From positions 109,022-173,021 of the forward strand of contig NZ_BOPF01000024.1 in assembly GCF_016863615.1 (NCBI RefSeq): a DNA stretch of 64,000 bases, in the 5' to 3' direction. The position numbers and the translations under genes were made by a program. The stretch comes from Virgisporangium aliadipatigenens (GTDB taxonomy: Bacteria; Actinomycetota; Actinomycetes; Mycobacteriales; Micromonosporaceae). Below are positions 15,506 through 24,208 of the stretch, piece by piece (position 1 is the first letter of the stretch; every line of letters begins with the position of its first letter). The notes under the pieces are model-generated. The model did no database searches. It worked only from the letters and a program-made list of their open reading frames with translations, and had not been told where the DNA came from.

Positions 15506-16983
15506 GGAGACTCCTTCGTAGGACTACTGATGGGAAGCAGCACGCGGAACCGCGCACCCCGGCCGGGGGCGGTCCACAGTTCGACCCGGCCGCCGTGCTT
15601 GCGCACGATCGAGGCCACGATGGACAGTCCGAGACCCGCCCCGCCGTGCCGCCGCGAACGGCTCGGATCCGCCCGGAACAGCCGCTCGAACGCGCGCACG
15701 GCGTCCCGGTGCGCCATGCCCGGCCCGGTGTCGGCGACCTCCACGGCGGCGGTCGGGGTGCCCGGCGCGAGCAGTTCGCCGACCGACACCAGCGGCGGCT
15801 CGCCGGACCCGGGCGGCCGGCCCACCCGCACCGCCACGCGGGCGTGCTCCGGCGTGTGCTGCAGGGCGTTCGCGACGAGGTTCGTCACCACCTGGCGCAC
15901 CCGGTCCGCGTCGGCGAGCACCGTCAGCGCCTCGAACGTGTCCGAGCGTTCGTCCAATGCGGACAGTCCGACCACCCGCGTGGGCATGCGGATGCTGGCG
16001 TCGCGCACCGCGTCGGCGGCGATCTCCAGCAGGTCGACGGGACGGCGGTGCAGCGGGCGTTCCTCGTCGAGCCGGGCCAGCGTCATCAGGTCCGTCACGA
16101 GCAGGCGCATGCGGGCCGCCTCGCTCTCGATGCGGTACATCGCCTCGTCGACGTCCTGCCGGCTGCGCATCCCGCCGCGCAGGTACAGCTCGGCGAAGCC
16201 CTGCAACGTGGTGAGCGGGGTGCGCAGTTCGTGCGCCGCGTCGGCCAGGAACCGCCGCAGCCGCTGCTCGGAGGCGGCCTGCTCGTCGACGGCCTCCTCG
16301 ATGCGGCCCAGCATCATGTTCAGCGCCGTGCCGAGCCGCCCGGCCTCGGTGTGCGGGTCGGCGTCGGTCACCCGGCGGGACAGGTCGCCGCCGGCGATCT
16401 CCGCGGCGGTGCGTTCCATCCGGGTGAGCGGCCGCAGGCCGACCCGCACCACGGATGCCGCCGCCACGCCCATGAGCAGCAGCACCAGCGCGGCGACGGC
16501 GGCGTTGGCGAGCAGCAGTTCGTCGCCGGTGGAGGTGACCTCCGAAAGTGACACGGCGAGGGCCACGTAACCGTCGCCGTTCTTCTCCGCCGCGACCTTC
16601 ACCCGCCACGAGCCGTCGGCGGTGTCCACTGTGTACGGACGGCCGTCGGTGCCGTGCAGCACGATCTGCGCGGGCGTGCCGAGCGGCAACGGTTCCGGCT
16701 CGGCGTCGACGCGGTTGCCGGTGGCGTCGAAGCGGTACATCCGCGAGGACGGGCCGAAGGTGGGCGTTCCCTTGGTGTCCTGGCGTTCCGGCGGCGGGGG
16801 GAGACGGGCGGCGATGCCGCGCACCTGGGCGTGCAGCTGCCCGTCGATCCGGTTCGTCAGGTAGGTGCGCAGGAGCACGACGCCGGCCGTGTTGGTGACG
16901 ATGAGCGCCACCGTGCCGAGCGCGGTGATCCAGACGACCATCCGGGCCCGCACCGTCCACTGGCGCCACGGGCGCGGGCGCAT
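15499..16983 (-). CDS. sensor histidine kinase
   Basis: Membrane kinase of 494 residues with two transmembrane helices (about 17-38 and 159-180) around an extracellular sensor region. A HAMP domain (LRPLTRMERTAAEIAGGDLS) follows, then the dimerisation domain with phospho-acceptor H251 (LADAAHELRTPLT), and the ATPase domain with N-box NLVANALQHTP, G1 DTGPGMAH and G2 GGAGLGLSIV. All catalytic motifs are intact. Its ATG overlaps the stop of the response-regulator gene by one base (TGATG). It probably senses envelope stress or the exporter substrate and phosphorylates the regulator encoded just upstream. Confidence 0.92.
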   Translation of the reverse strand: MRPRPWRQWTVRARMVVWITALGTVALIVTNTAGVVLLRTYLTNRIDGQLHAQVRGIAARLPPPPERQDTKGTPTFGPSSRMYRFDATGNRVDAEPEPLPLGTPAQIVLHGTDGRPYTVDTADGSWRVKVAAEKNGDGYVALAVSLSEVTSTGDELLLANAAVAALVLLLMGVAAASVVRVGLRPLTRMERTAAEIAGGDLSRRVTDADPHTEAGRLGTALNMMLGRIEEAVDEQAASEQRLRRFLADAAHELRTPLTTLQGFAELYLRGGMRSRQDVDEAMYRIESEAARMRLLVTDLMTLARLDEERPLHRRPVDLLEIAADAVRDASIRMPTRVVGLSALDERSDTFEALTVLADADRVRQVVTNLVANALQHTPEHARVAVRVGRPPGSGEPPLVSVGELLAPGTPTAAVEVADTGPGMAHRDAVRAFERLFRADPSRSRRHGGAGLGLSIVASIVRKHGGRVELWTAPGRGARFRVLLPISSPTKESPC

Positions 16984-17690
16984 CACGTCTCCCCGTCGCG
17001 CGGCAACCGTAGGGCGTAGCCGACCCCGCGCACCGTGTGGATCAGCGGCGGGCCGTCGCGGTCGATCTTCTTGCGCAGGTAGTACACGTAGGACTCCACG
17101 ATCCGGCCGTCGCCGCCGAAGTCGTAGCGCCACACCCGATCCAGGATCTGCGCCTTGCTGACCACCTTGCCGGCGTTGACGAGCAGGTACCGCAGCAGGT
17201 TGAACTCCGTCGGCGACAGCTCGATCCGGCGACCCGCCCGGCGGGCTTCGTGGGCGTCCTCGTCCAGTTCCAGATCGGCATAGGCGAGCGGCCCGCCCAC
17301 CTCCGGAACGCCCTCGCCCAGGCTGCGCCGCAGGATCGCCCGGATCCGCAGCACCAGCTCCTCCAGCGAGAACGGCTTCGTCACGTAGTCGTCCGCACCC
17401 ACCGTCAGCCCGGAGATGCGGTCCTCGACGGCATCGCGCGCGGTGAGGAACAGCACCGGCACCGGCCGGCCGGCCCGCAGCTTCCCGGCGAGCTGGAAGC
17501 CGTCCATGTCCGGCATCATCACGTCCAGCACCACCAGGTCCGGCACGAACTCCGCCGCCGTCAGCAGCGCCTGGTGTCCGCCCGAGGCGGTGCGCACCTC
17601 GAACCCGGTCAGCCGCAACGTCTGGGACAGCAGCGCGCAGATGTTCGCCTCGTCGTCGACGACGAGTACCTTCGGGTTTCTACCGGCCAT
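16983..17690 (-). CDS. OmpR/PhoB-family response regulator
   Basis: Regulator of 235 residues. The receiver domain has the acidic pocket DDE (12-14), phospho-acceptor D56 in VVLDVMMPDMDG and the conserved K in YVTKPFSLEEL. The winged-helix output domain ends with the typical SYVYYLRKKID and HTVRGVGYALR. OmpR-type regulators bind tandem half-sites about 10-11 bp apart. Such an array lies upstream of this operon (18933-19012) and is its probable target, making the system autoregulated. It overlaps the preceding adaptor gene by 11 bp. Confidence 0.93.
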   Translation of the reverse strand: MAGRNPKVLVVDDEANICALLSQTLRLTGFEVRTASGGHQALLTAAEFVPDLVVLDVMMPDMDGFQLAGKLRAGRPVPVLFLTARDAVEDRISGLTVGADDYVTKPFSLEELVLRIRAILRRSLGEGVPEVGGPLAYADLELDEDAHEARRAGRRIELSPTEFNLLRYLLVNAGKVVSKAQILDRVWRYDFGGDGRIVESYVYYLRKKIDRDGPPLIHTVRGVGYALRLPRDGET

Positions 17691-18900
17691 TGACCAGCAC
17701 CTCGTCTCCCGCCTGGAGACCCGACCGGATCTCGGTGGACACGTCCCCGCGCAGCCCGATCCCGACGGTGCGGCGCTCGTCGCGCCCGTTCGCGCGCACG
17801 GTCACCGTGCCGTCCGCGCCGACCGCCGTCGTCGGGACGTACAGGACGTCGGTGACCCGCTTCGTGATCACGGCCACCGTGGCGCTCTGCCCGAACAGCA
17901 GCCCCTCCGGCGGCGCGTCGAACGTCATCAGCGCCGCGTAGCGGACCAGGCGGTTCGACGTGGTGCCGGCGGGGTCGATCTGCAGCACGGCGCCGGTGAG
18001 CGGTTCGCCCGCGCGGTCCGGCAGGGTGATGCGCACTTGCTGCGCCACCGCGAGGTCGGCCACCTCGGCCTCGGTGAACTGCGCCCGCACCGCGATGTCG
18101 TTCGTGCCGGCCAGCACGATGAAGTCGCTGTTGGCGTTGGCGTTGCCGCCCGTGGTGCCGGCGACCGACAGCACGCGGCCGTCGACCGGTGCGGTGATGA
18201 CGGTGCCGGCGAGCTTCGTCCTCGCCTGGTCCAGCGCCAGTTCGGCGTTGTTCAGCTGCTGCTGCGCGGAGAGCAGCGGATCGCTGGAGGAGTTGCCGCC
18301 ACCCCGGCTGGTGGTGCCGCCCGTGCCGGTGGTGGCGCAGCCCGTGGCGCTCGTGCCGCGCGACGGGGCCGTGGATGCCGCGCGGGACGGGGCCGGGCTG
18401 TGGGTCGCCGACGGGCTCGGCGACGGGGACGCCGACGCCGACTCACCCGGGGAGACAGACGAGTAGGCGGCCGGCGCCGCGCACGTGGTGGATCCCGAGG
18501 AGGACGACGAGGCCTTGTCGACGGCCTCCCGCGCACTGTCCACAGTGGACTGTGCGGCTTCGACCTCTTCCTTGACGGCCGCGTCGTCGATGCGGGCGAG
18601 CACCGCGCCGGCCCGCACCTGGTCGCCGGCGCGCACGTGGAGTTCGGTGACGGCGGCGGAGGCGGTGAACCGCAGCTTGCGGCTCTCCAGCGGCTCCACC
18701 GCACCGGTCGCCGAGACGGTCAGGTCGACCGTGCCGCGCTGCACCTTCGCCGTCGTGCTTGCCTTCTGCGCCGCGCCGCCGTCCCCGGACAGCGCGTACG
18801 CGGTGCCCGCGGCGCCCGCCACGAGCACGACCACGGCCGTCCCGGACAGCACCCTGCTCCGGCGGGAACCCCGCACCCGCCGCCACCCGCCGAGCTTCAT
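17680..18900 (-). CDS. HlyD/MacA-like adaptor with Ser/Pro-rich insert
   Basis: First gene of the exporter operon, 406 residues: a basic N-terminus, one transmembrane helix, lipoyl-domain halves and a beta-barrel (LPDRAGEPLTGAVLQIDPAG). The helical hairpin is interrupted by a long Ser/Thr/Pro-rich insert (about 70 residues, roughly 18260-18510) that contains three Cys residues and PSPSPS-type runs, which probably form a flexible or glycosylated spacer. The ATG at 18900 is chosen because the hydrophobic signal follows directly; there is no clear ribosome-binding site, and upstream in-frame codons exist to 18957. The operon has two adaptors for one permease, so this one may serve another permease or form a mixed complex. 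Confidence 0.83.
   Translation of the reverse strand: MKLGGWRRVRGSRRSRVLSGTAVVVLVAGAAGTAYALSGDGGAAQKASTTAKVQRGTVDLTVSATGAVEPLESRKLRFTASAAVTELHVRAGDQVRAGAVLARIDDAAVKEEVEAAQSTVDSAREAVDKASSSSSGSTTCAAPAAYSSVSPGESASASPSPSPSATHSPAPSRAASTAPSRGTSATGCATTGTGGTTSRGGGNSSSDPLLSAQQQLNNAELALDQARTKLAGTVITAPVDGRVLSVAGTTGGNANANSDFIVLAGTNDIAVRAQFTEAEVADLAVAQQVRITLPDRAGEPLTGAVLQIDPAGTTSNRLVRYAALMTFDAPPEGLLFGQSATVAVITKRVTDVLYVPTTAVGADGTVTVRANGRDERRTVGIGLRGDVSTEIRSGLQAGDEVLVNGR
18538..18550. repeat. palindrome GTCCACAGTGGAC inside adaptor gene
   Basis: Perfect copy, extended to ACTGTCCACAGTGGACTGT (18535-18553). In the minus-strand reading it encodes STVDS. Confidence 0.6.
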
Positions 18901-18932
18901 GACGACGGAGTGTGGTGGTAGTGGCTCCCCGG

Positions 18933-19012
18933 AACCTCGATACAACCTCGACGCCACCTCAGAGCCCGCTCCGAGGTTCCTCCGAGGTTGTGCCTACGGG
19001 CCGTTGAGGTTG
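18933..19012. promoter_or_regulatory. array of 11-bp-spaced AACCTCG/CGAGGTT half-sites (candidate response-regulator operator)
   Basis: AACCTCG occurs at 18933-18939 and 18944-18950, exactly 11 bp apart. The same heptamer in inverted orientation, CGAGGTT, occurs at 18972-18978 and 18983-18989, again 11 bp apart, and a TGAGGTTG copy follows 22 bp later at 19005-19012. Tandem sites one helical turn apart are the usual target of OmpR-family regulators. The array lies between the divergent exporter operon and the lipoprotein gene. Confidence 0.7.
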
Positions 19013-19061
19013 ACCGGCTTGACTGCGCCGTGCCTATCGACCAGGACGAACGGAGTCTCCG

Positions 19062-19622
19062 ATGCGCAACCGCCTGCTCCCGCTCGCGGCCCTGACCCTC
19101 GCGTTCGCCGCCCTCACGGCGTGCGGCGGCGGCGACGACCAGCCGTCCGCGGCCGGCTCCGCGGCTCCGGGCGGGGAGTACGCCGCCTGCCTGCGCCAGA
19201 ACGGGGTCGACCTTCCGGAGGGCTGGGGCGGCGCCGGAAACCGCTCCGGCGGCCCGCGCCCGTCCGGTGACGCCCGCCCGTCCGGTGACGCCCGCCCGTC
19301 CGGCGGCGCCCGTCCGAGCGGTGCGCCCGGTGGCGGTGGCCCCGGCGGCGGTGGGTTCGGCAACAATCCGCCCGCGGGAGTCGACGCCGAGACCTGGCAG
19401 AAGGCCCAGCAGGCCTGCGCCGGCCTGCGCCCCTCCGGCGGCCCGGGCGGCGGCTTCCCCGGCGGCGGCAACGACGGCGCCTCGGCCGCCTACCGGACGT
19501 GCCTGTCCGACCACGGCGTCACGCCCGAGCAGCTGAACGCGACGGGCGACCCCGCCGTCGCGGCCGCGCTCCAGGCCTGTGCGGCGCTGCGGCCCTCCGC
19601 CGGGCCGCGGCCGTCGAGCTGA
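19062..19622 (+). CDS. secreted lipoprotein with two C-x-R/S-x-x-G-V modules
   Basis: Predicted lipoprotein of 186 residues. The signal peptide ends in lipobox LTAC (Cys20). The mature part has two similar modules: AACLRQNGVDLPEGW...AQQACAGLRPSGG and RTCLSDHGVTPEQLN...ALQACAALRPSAG, each with a cysteine pair. Between them is a Pro/Gly-rich linker with tandem RPSGDA units (18-bp DNA repeats near 19255-19320). Related C-x-R-x-x-G-V/F proteins occur beside actinobacterial MacAB-type exporters, and one lies in the second such locus here (24907). Start supported by GGAG 7 bp before the ATG. It is divergent from the exporter operon across the putative operator. Role unknown; it may be a cargo or extracytoplasmic partner. 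Confidence 0.78.
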   Translation: MRNRLLPLAALTLAFAALTACGGGDDQPSAAGSAAPGGEYAACLRQNGVDLPEGWGGAGNRSGGPRPSGDARPSGDARPSGGARPSGAPGGGGPGGGGFGNNPPAGVDAETWQKAQQACAGLRPSGGPGGGFPGGGNDGASAAYRTCLSDHGVTPEQLNATGDPAVAAALQACAALRPSAGPRPSS

Positions 19623-19818
19623 TTCGGTCCTCACGCCCCGTGATTTGAGTCGCGGTAGCTGTTCCGGCTCTGTGCCCTTCCTGTCAGGACGCTGTGCTTG
19701 GTTTCACCTCGGTCGCAGCTGTGGGTCGCTGTGGGTTCGGACGTTGCGCTACAGGTCGCGCCCGACCCGCCGACCTCACCTTCGACGGGCCGTACGGCCT
19801 CATGAGGAGGAACGCAGC

Positions 19819-20364
19819 ATGACGACGATCAGCGGTGTGTCGGGTGCCTACGCGACACAGCCGGCCCATTGGGCACAGCCGCCGCAGCGCGACCGCCAGG
19901 ACCCGATGGCCAAGGTGGCGGGCGCGCTCGGCATGACGTCCGAGGAGCTGAAGAACGAGCTGACGGCCGGCAAGAGCCTCAACCAGGTCGCCGAGGCCAA
20001 GGGCATCGACCACGACACGCTCGTCGCGGCGATCAAGGAGGGCCTGCCCACCGCCGGCGACGGCTCCCGGAAGGTCGACACGACGCAGCTCGCCGAGAAG
20101 ATCGCCGCCCAGCAGGGCCCGCCGCCCGGCCGGGGCAGCGGCGGCCCGCCCCCCGGAGGCCCCGCCGGCAACCTGAACGCCCTCACCGACACCGACACCC
20201 TCGACAAGCTGAGCAGCCTCCTGGAAACCGACTCCAAGGAGCTGACCGCGACGGTGAAGAGCCCGAAGGACCTGGTGGAGCTGTTCCAGAAGAAGGGCGT
20301 CGACGTCTCCGCGCTCCGCGACGTCCTCAACGGGAAGGGCAACCTCGTCGACGTGAGCCTGTGA
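19819..20364 (+). CDS. hypothetical protein with repeated helical GKSLNQVAEAKG-type module
   Basis: Hydrophilic protein of 181 residues without a signal peptide or transmembrane segment. Residues about 28-75 contain a module seen in small actinobacterial and firmicute proteins: LGMTSEELKNELTAGKSL followed by NQVAEAKGIDHDTL, and an Asp-rich C-terminal half (LDKLSSLLETDSKELTATV). The middle is Pro/Gly-rich (GPPPGRGSGGPPPGGPAG). The ATG at 19819 has GAGGAGG 8 bp upstream. I do not recognise a function. It stands alone, followed by a strong terminator shared with the convergent solute-binding protein gene. Confidence 0.75.
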   Translation: MTTISGVSGAYATQPAHWAQPPQRDRQDPMAKVAGALGMTSEELKNELTAGKSLNQVAEAKGIDHDTLVAAIKEGLPTAGDGSRKVDTTQLAEKIAAQQGPPPGRGSGGPPPGGPAGNLNALTDTDTLDKLSSLLETDSKELTATVKSPKDLVELFQKKGVDVSALRDVLNGKGNLVDVSL

Positions 20365-20381
20365 GCCGCCGCGCCGCGGGG

Positions 20382-20424
20382 CGAGCCTGCCCGAGGCCGG
20401 TGCACGCCACCGCGGGCAGGCTCG
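20382..20424. terminator. bidirectional terminator hairpin
   Basis: A perfect 12-bp stem, CGAGCCTGCCCG (20382-20393) and CGGGCAGGCTCG (20413-20424), with a 19-nt loop. It sits between two convergent genes, ending one base before the stop codon of the minus-strand gene. Confidence 0.8.
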
Positions 20425-21480
20425 TCACTTGAGCCAGTTGGCGAGCTTCGCGGTCACGCTGTCGAAGTTCGCGCCGTACCAGTCGACGTTCTGCACGACC
20501 GTCTGACCGGTGTTGACCGGGCCGAAGACCTCGACCAGCTTCGCGTTCGCCGACAGGTTCGGCTGGATGCCCTTGATGATCGGTGCGGTGCCGAGCGCCT
20601 CGGAGATGCCGGTGACCGCCGCGGGCGTCACGAGCGTCTCCAGGAACTGCCGGGCGGGTTCCTTCTTCTTCGAGCCCTTCGGCACCGCGAACGCGTTCAG
20701 GGCGATCTGGGTCACGTCCCAGATGATGGTGATGCGGATGCCCTCGTTCAGCAGTGGAACGAGCCGCGAGTCGGGAATGATGAACATGTCGATCTGCCCC
20801 GTGGCGATCGCCTGCTGGAGATTTCCGAGGTTCGCGGCGAACGTCGTCTGGCTGCGTATGGTGCCCAGCTTGTTCAGCGCGCGGTCGACGTCGAGCGGAT
20901 AGAGGCTGCTCGGTGCCACGCCGTCGGCGAGCAGCGGGTATTCGAGGATGCCGTTCTGCAGATTGGTGAGGATCGCGCGCTTGCCCGGGAACCGCTGGAG
21001 GTCGAAGAAGTCCGCGAGCCGTTTCGGCGCCTTGGCGGGATCCGGGAAGGCGTCGGTGCGATAGGCGACCGGGTTGGCGTTGAACCAGTTGCCGACGTAG
21101 CACTTGCCGATCGTTCCCTCGACGAGCTTGCTCCGGTCGACCGCGGACAGGTCGAGCGGCTCGAAGAGGGTGCCGCAGCCCTGGATGGCGGCGGCCGGCG
21201 GGACCGCGATCACGTCCCACTTCACCGCCTTGTTCTCCACCTGGGTCCGGACCTTCGCCAGGTCGGGCGGCGAGGTGTTGACGAAGGTGATGTTCGGCCG
21301 GTCCGCCGTGTACGGCTTCTGGTAGCGGTCGATCATCGCCTGCTGGCCGGCACCGCCGTAGGCGGCGAAGACCAGGGTGACGCTGGTGCTGTCCGCCGCT
21401 TCGGACTGGGTGGCGCAACCGGCGAGCAACACCACGCCGAGGACAGCGAACGCGCGTCGAATGCGGTGCACCGCTCTCAC
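20425..21480 (-). CDS. extracellular solute-binding lipoprotein (PotD/spermidine-putrescine-like), orphan
   Basis: Predicted ABC-transporter binding protein of about 350 residues with a signal peptide and lipobox LLAGC. The two-lobed fold is suggested by VTLVFAAYGGAGQQAMIDRY near the N-terminus and WDVIAVPPAAAIQGCGTLFEPLD, typical of the bacterial extracellular solute-binding family 1/8 (iron, polyamine or sugar-acid ligands). No permease or ATPase gene is adjacent, so it either serves a transporter encoded elsewhere or acts as a sensor partner. The frame starts at GTG 21480 directly after GAGGGG; GTG 21471 has a better spacing (about 7 bp) from the same purine run and may be the true start. 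Confidence 0.82.
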   Translation of the reverse strand: MRAVHRIRRAFAVLGVVLLAGCATQSEAADSTSVTLVFAAYGGAGQQAMIDRYQKPYTADRPNITFVNTSPPDLAKVRTQVENKAVKWDVIAVPPAAAIQGCGTLFEPLDLSAVDRSKLVEGTIGKCYVGNWFNANPVAYRTDAFPDPAKAPKRLADFFDLQRFPGKRAILTNLQNGILEYPLLADGVAPSSLYPLDVDRALNKLGTIRSQTTFAANLGNLQQAIATGQIDMFIIPDSRLVPLLNEGIRITIIWDVTQIALNAFAVPKGSKKKEPARQFLETLVTPAAVTGISEALGTAPIIKGIQPNLSANAKLVEVFGPVNTGQTVVQNVDWYGANFDSVTAKLANWLK

Positions 21481-21649
21481 CCCCTCGTAGTCACGGTAAG
21501 TTGCGCGAGGGTTTCATGGCGTGATGTTCGGGTAACCCGAGGAAGTCTCCCGACTCCGGAGCGGCATATCCGGCCGGGCCACATAATCCTCCTATCGTCG
21601 ACCGGCCAGCGGTTTCGCCGGCCTGCACAACGGCTGCTCGGGGGATGCC

Positions 21650-23266
21650 ATGTCGGTTCTGCGTCGTTGGCGGATCACTGTCCGGATCATGGCCATGGTC
21701 GGGGTGAGCCTGGTCCTGTTCGCCATCATGTTGGGTACCGCCGTGAACGGCTTCGCGCAGCAACGTGCGGCCACCGGCCGGGTGGCGTCGGGGCTGTCGC
21801 TCGTGCGGCTGGCGATGGAGACGAAGTTCCGCACCGCCGACCTTTCGGCCTGGCAGACCGGATACGCGTGGGACTTCACCCGCGGCGTTCCGAACGCGGC
21901 GATGGACAACGTCGGGCGGCGCAAGCAGTTCGTCGACTCCGCCGCGGCGCTGCGGGACGCCTACGTGGACCTGGCGAACTCCGACCTCACCGCGCAGGAC
22001 CGCCAGGCGCTCGCCGCGGCGGCGGAGCAGTTCGAGAAGTTCATGGCGATCGACGGCCGGGTCGTCGCCGGCTACCGTGCCGGCACCCCGGCCATGGTCG
22101 CCAAGTCGAACGAACTCGCGTCCAAGGAGTCCCTGGAGGCGTTCGCCGCGGCAAAGGACTCCACCGAGAAGCTCGCCGACCTGATCGGCGACCGGGGGCA
22201 GGCCATCTCCCAGGCGGCCGCGCGCAACGCCGACCGGCAGCGCAACGTCGCCTGGGCGGTGGGCATCCTCGGCCTGCTGGTGGGCATGGTGAGCGCGGTG
22301 GTGATCGTGCGCAGTATCGCGGCGCCGATGCACGCACTGCGGGTTCGCCTGGTCGACATCGCCGACGGCGAGGGCGACCTGACCGCCCGCCTGGTCGAGG
22401 CCGGCCGGGACGAACTGGCGGTCGTCGCGGCGGCGTTCAACCGCTTCGCGGCCCGGTTGGCCGACGCGATGCGGGCGGTCGACGAGCGCGCGAACCGGAT
22501 CGCGGCGAAGTCGGAGAACCTGATCAGCGTGTCGGTGGTGTTGGCGGGCTCGGCCCGGGAGTCCGCGGAAGCGGCCGGCGGCGCGGGAGAGTCCGCGGCC
22601 GACGTCTCGCGCAACGTGCAGGCGATGGCCACCGGCACGGAGCAGATGGGCGCCTCGATCAACGAGATCGCGAAGAGTTCCAGCGAGGCGGTGCGGGTGA
22701 CCGCCGAGGCGGTCGAGCTGAGCCTGCGGGTCGGTGGCGCCGTCGAGAAGCTGCGCGTGGCCGGTGAGCAGATCAGCGAGTTCGCGAAGGTCATCAGCGG
22801 GATCGCGGAGCAGACGAACCTGTTGGCGCTGAACGCGACGATCGAGTCGGCGCGCGCCGGTGAGCTGGGCAAGGGATTCGCGGTGGTGGCCGGCGAGGTG
22901 AAGGAACTGGCCCAGGAGACCGCGCGCGCGACGGAGGACATCTCGGCGCGCATCGCGGCGATCCAGGACGGCACGTCGGAAGCCGTCGGCGCGATCCAAC
23001 AGGTGACCGAGGTGATCAATCGCGTGAACGACCTCCAGGCGGTGATCGCCTCGGCCGTCGACGAGCAGACGGCGACAACGGCCGAGATCGGGCGCAGCAT
23101 CACGGAGGCGGCGGCGGTCAGCGGCCGGATCGCCGAGGACGTGGGCGCGGTCGCCGGGAGCGCCCAGACGACGAGCGGCCGGATCGCCGACATCAGCACG
23201 GCCGCGGACGAGTTGGCGGTCGTGTCCGGAGACCTGCGGGCGGTGGTCGGCAGGTTCAGGTACTGA
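21650..23266 (+). CDS. methyl-accepting chemotaxis protein
   Basis: Chemoreceptor of 538 residues: TM1 (12-34), an extracellular four-helix-type sensor domain (about 35-198), TM2 (200-221), HAMP (about 222-275), then the cytoplasmic signalling coiled coil. The hairpin tip is conserved ([20 protein letters not shown] followed by GELGKGF), including the Asn, Arg and Glu that contact CheA/CheW in known receptors. ATG 21650 follows GGGGG; an ATG five bases earlier is out of frame. No che genes are present nearby. It may control chemotaxis of motile spores or another CheA-type output. Confidence 0.9.
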   Translation: MSVLRRWRITVRIMAMVGVSLVLFAIMLGTAVNGFAQQRAATGRVASGLSLVRLAMETKFRTADLSAWQTGYAWDFTRGVPNAAMDNVGRRKQFVDSAAALRDAYVDLANSDLTAQDRQALAAAAEQFEKFMAIDGRVVAGYRAGTPAMVAKSNELASKESLEAFAAAKDSTEKLADLIGDRGQAISQAAARNADRQRNVAWAVGILGLLVGMVSAVVIVRSIAAPMHALRVRLVDIADGEGDLTARLVEAGRDELAVVAAAFNRFAARLADAMRAVDERANRIAAKSENLISVSVVLAGSARESAEAAGGAGESAADVSRNVQAMATGTEQMGASINEIAKSSSEAVRVTAEAVELSLRVGGAVEKLRVAGEQISEFAKVISGIAEQTNLLALNATIESARAGELGKGFAVVAGEVKELAQETARATEDISARIAAIQDGTSEAVGAIQQVTEVINRVNDLQAVIASAVDEQTATTAEIGRSITEAAAVSGRIAEDVGAVAGSAQTTSGRIADISTAADELAVVSGDLRAVVGRFRY

Positions 23267-23290
23267 CCGCTCCGTGGCGCCGCCCGCGGA

Positions 23291-23968
23291 TCAGCCGGTC
23301 ACGCCCAGCCGGAACGCGGCGACAGCGGCCGGCGACGCGGGATCGGCCATTCCCTCCCGCAACCGCCGCAGCACCGGCACCGGCAGTTCACCGGTCAGCT
23401 GGCACAACGCGGGGAACAGGTCGAGCACCTGCTTGTCGCCGAGCGCGCCGACCGCCTCGACCAGCCCGTCGGCGGCGAGCGGTTCCTTGAGCAGCGCCGC
23501 GCAGATGGACCGGCGCCAGCCGGGGTCGGCGACGTGGCCGGCGAGTTCGGTCCGGATGCGGCCGGTGAGGATGCGCACGAGCCGCATCCGGACCCGCCGC
23601 CCGTGCCGGGCCGAGGTGCCGGCGGTGCGCACCGGAACGCCCAGTTCCAGGCCGAGCTCGGTGAGCGTGATCTCGGGCAGCCCCTCGGCGCAGCCGGCGC
23701 AGCGCGGCCGGTACAGGTCGTCGTGCCCGGCCGCGGCGGCCACGGGCAGCTGGCAGTGCTCGCCCTCCGGCCCGTTCGCGACGGAGCACACCGGGTCGAC
23801 GATCACCTCGGCGAGGATGCCCTGCTGGTCGAAGCGGCCCACGCCGAAGAAGTCGTCGGAGGCCAGCGCGTAGCCGGCCCAGGCGGATTCCTCGGCGGTG
23901 TAGCCGTCGCGCTCGAAGTAGACCGTCGGGGTCCAGCCGTCGGGGCGCAACTGGATCAGTCGGAACAT
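23291..23968 (-). CDS. hypothetical protein with cysteine cluster
   Basis: Protein of 225 residues, no signal peptide. N-terminal part MFRLIQLRPDGWTPTVYFER looks like a small beta domain. A middle region has four Cys spaced as CX10C and CxxC (DPVCSVANGPEGEHC and PRCAGC), compatible with a structural zinc site. The C-terminal about 100 residues are helical with HEAT-like character (LLKEPLAADGLVEAVGALGD). The ATG has GAAGGG 7 bp upstream. Function unknown. It is divergent from the SOS-controlled alkB region and could share that regulation; this is only positional. Confidence 0.68.
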   Translation of the reverse strand: MFRLIQLRPDGWTPTVYFERDGYTAEESAWAGYALASDDFFGVGRFDQQGILAEVIVDPVCSVANGPEGEHCQLPVAAAAGHDDLYRPRCAGCAEGLPEITLTELGLELGVPVRTAGTSARHGRRVRMRLVRILTGRIRTELAGHVADPGWRRSICAALLKEPLAADGLVEAVGALGDKQVLDLFPALCQLTGELPVPVLRRLREGMADPASPAAVAAFRLGVTG

Positions 23969-24093
23969 CGTGGTGCCCTTCTCAGTTTCTGGTCAAGGCA
24001 CGGTATGGAAATGCACAGGCCCCGGCTGAGATCCGGCCGGTTCGGCTTCCCGCACCCGTCCGGCACCCGAGTGGCACCCGTTCGGACGACGCT

Positions 24094-24109
24094 TCGAACA
24101 CGTGTTCGG
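24094..24109 (+). promoter_or_regulatory. LexA/SOS box with adjacent -10 TAGACT
   Basis: TCGAAC-ACGT-GTTCGG matches the actinobacterial SOS box TCGAAC-N4-GTTCGA at 11 of 12 defined positions. The next bases, TAGACT (24110-24115), look like an actinobacterial -10 element, so LexA would block this promoter. The next genes are a leader cistron and alkB, a DNA alkylation-repair gene, which fits SOS control. Confidence 0.75.
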
Positions 24110-24121
24110 TAGACTCGGAGC

Positions 24122-24208
24122 ATGAGTGGACGCTTGCGGGAACGAATAGTGGGCACTGTGTGCTACGCGTCTCGTGGCGCCGGTGAGCGCAGCGAGGCGG
24201 CGTCATGA
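24122..24208 (+). CDS. leader peptide with GAGERSEAA motif (copy A) before alkB
   Basis: A 28-codon frame starts at ATG 24122, seven bases after the putative -10, where transcription would be expected to begin, so it could be translated from a leaderless mRNA. Inside it, GTG 24149 preceded by GGGAACGAATA gives a 19-codon version equal in length to the leader at 13441-13500. Both end in the same motif (ASRGAGERSEAAS here). The TGA overlaps the alkB ATG by the ATGA arrangement. Homologous placement before two unrelated genes suggests a mobile or reused translational leader. Confidence 0.5.
   Translation: MSGRLRERIVGTVCYASRGAGERSEAAS

Noticed and set aside
19623..19818. Short G/T-rich repeats (GCTGTGGGTCGCTGTGGG) as a regulatory array
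   Set aside because: Two imperfect copies only; spacing gives no clear operator.
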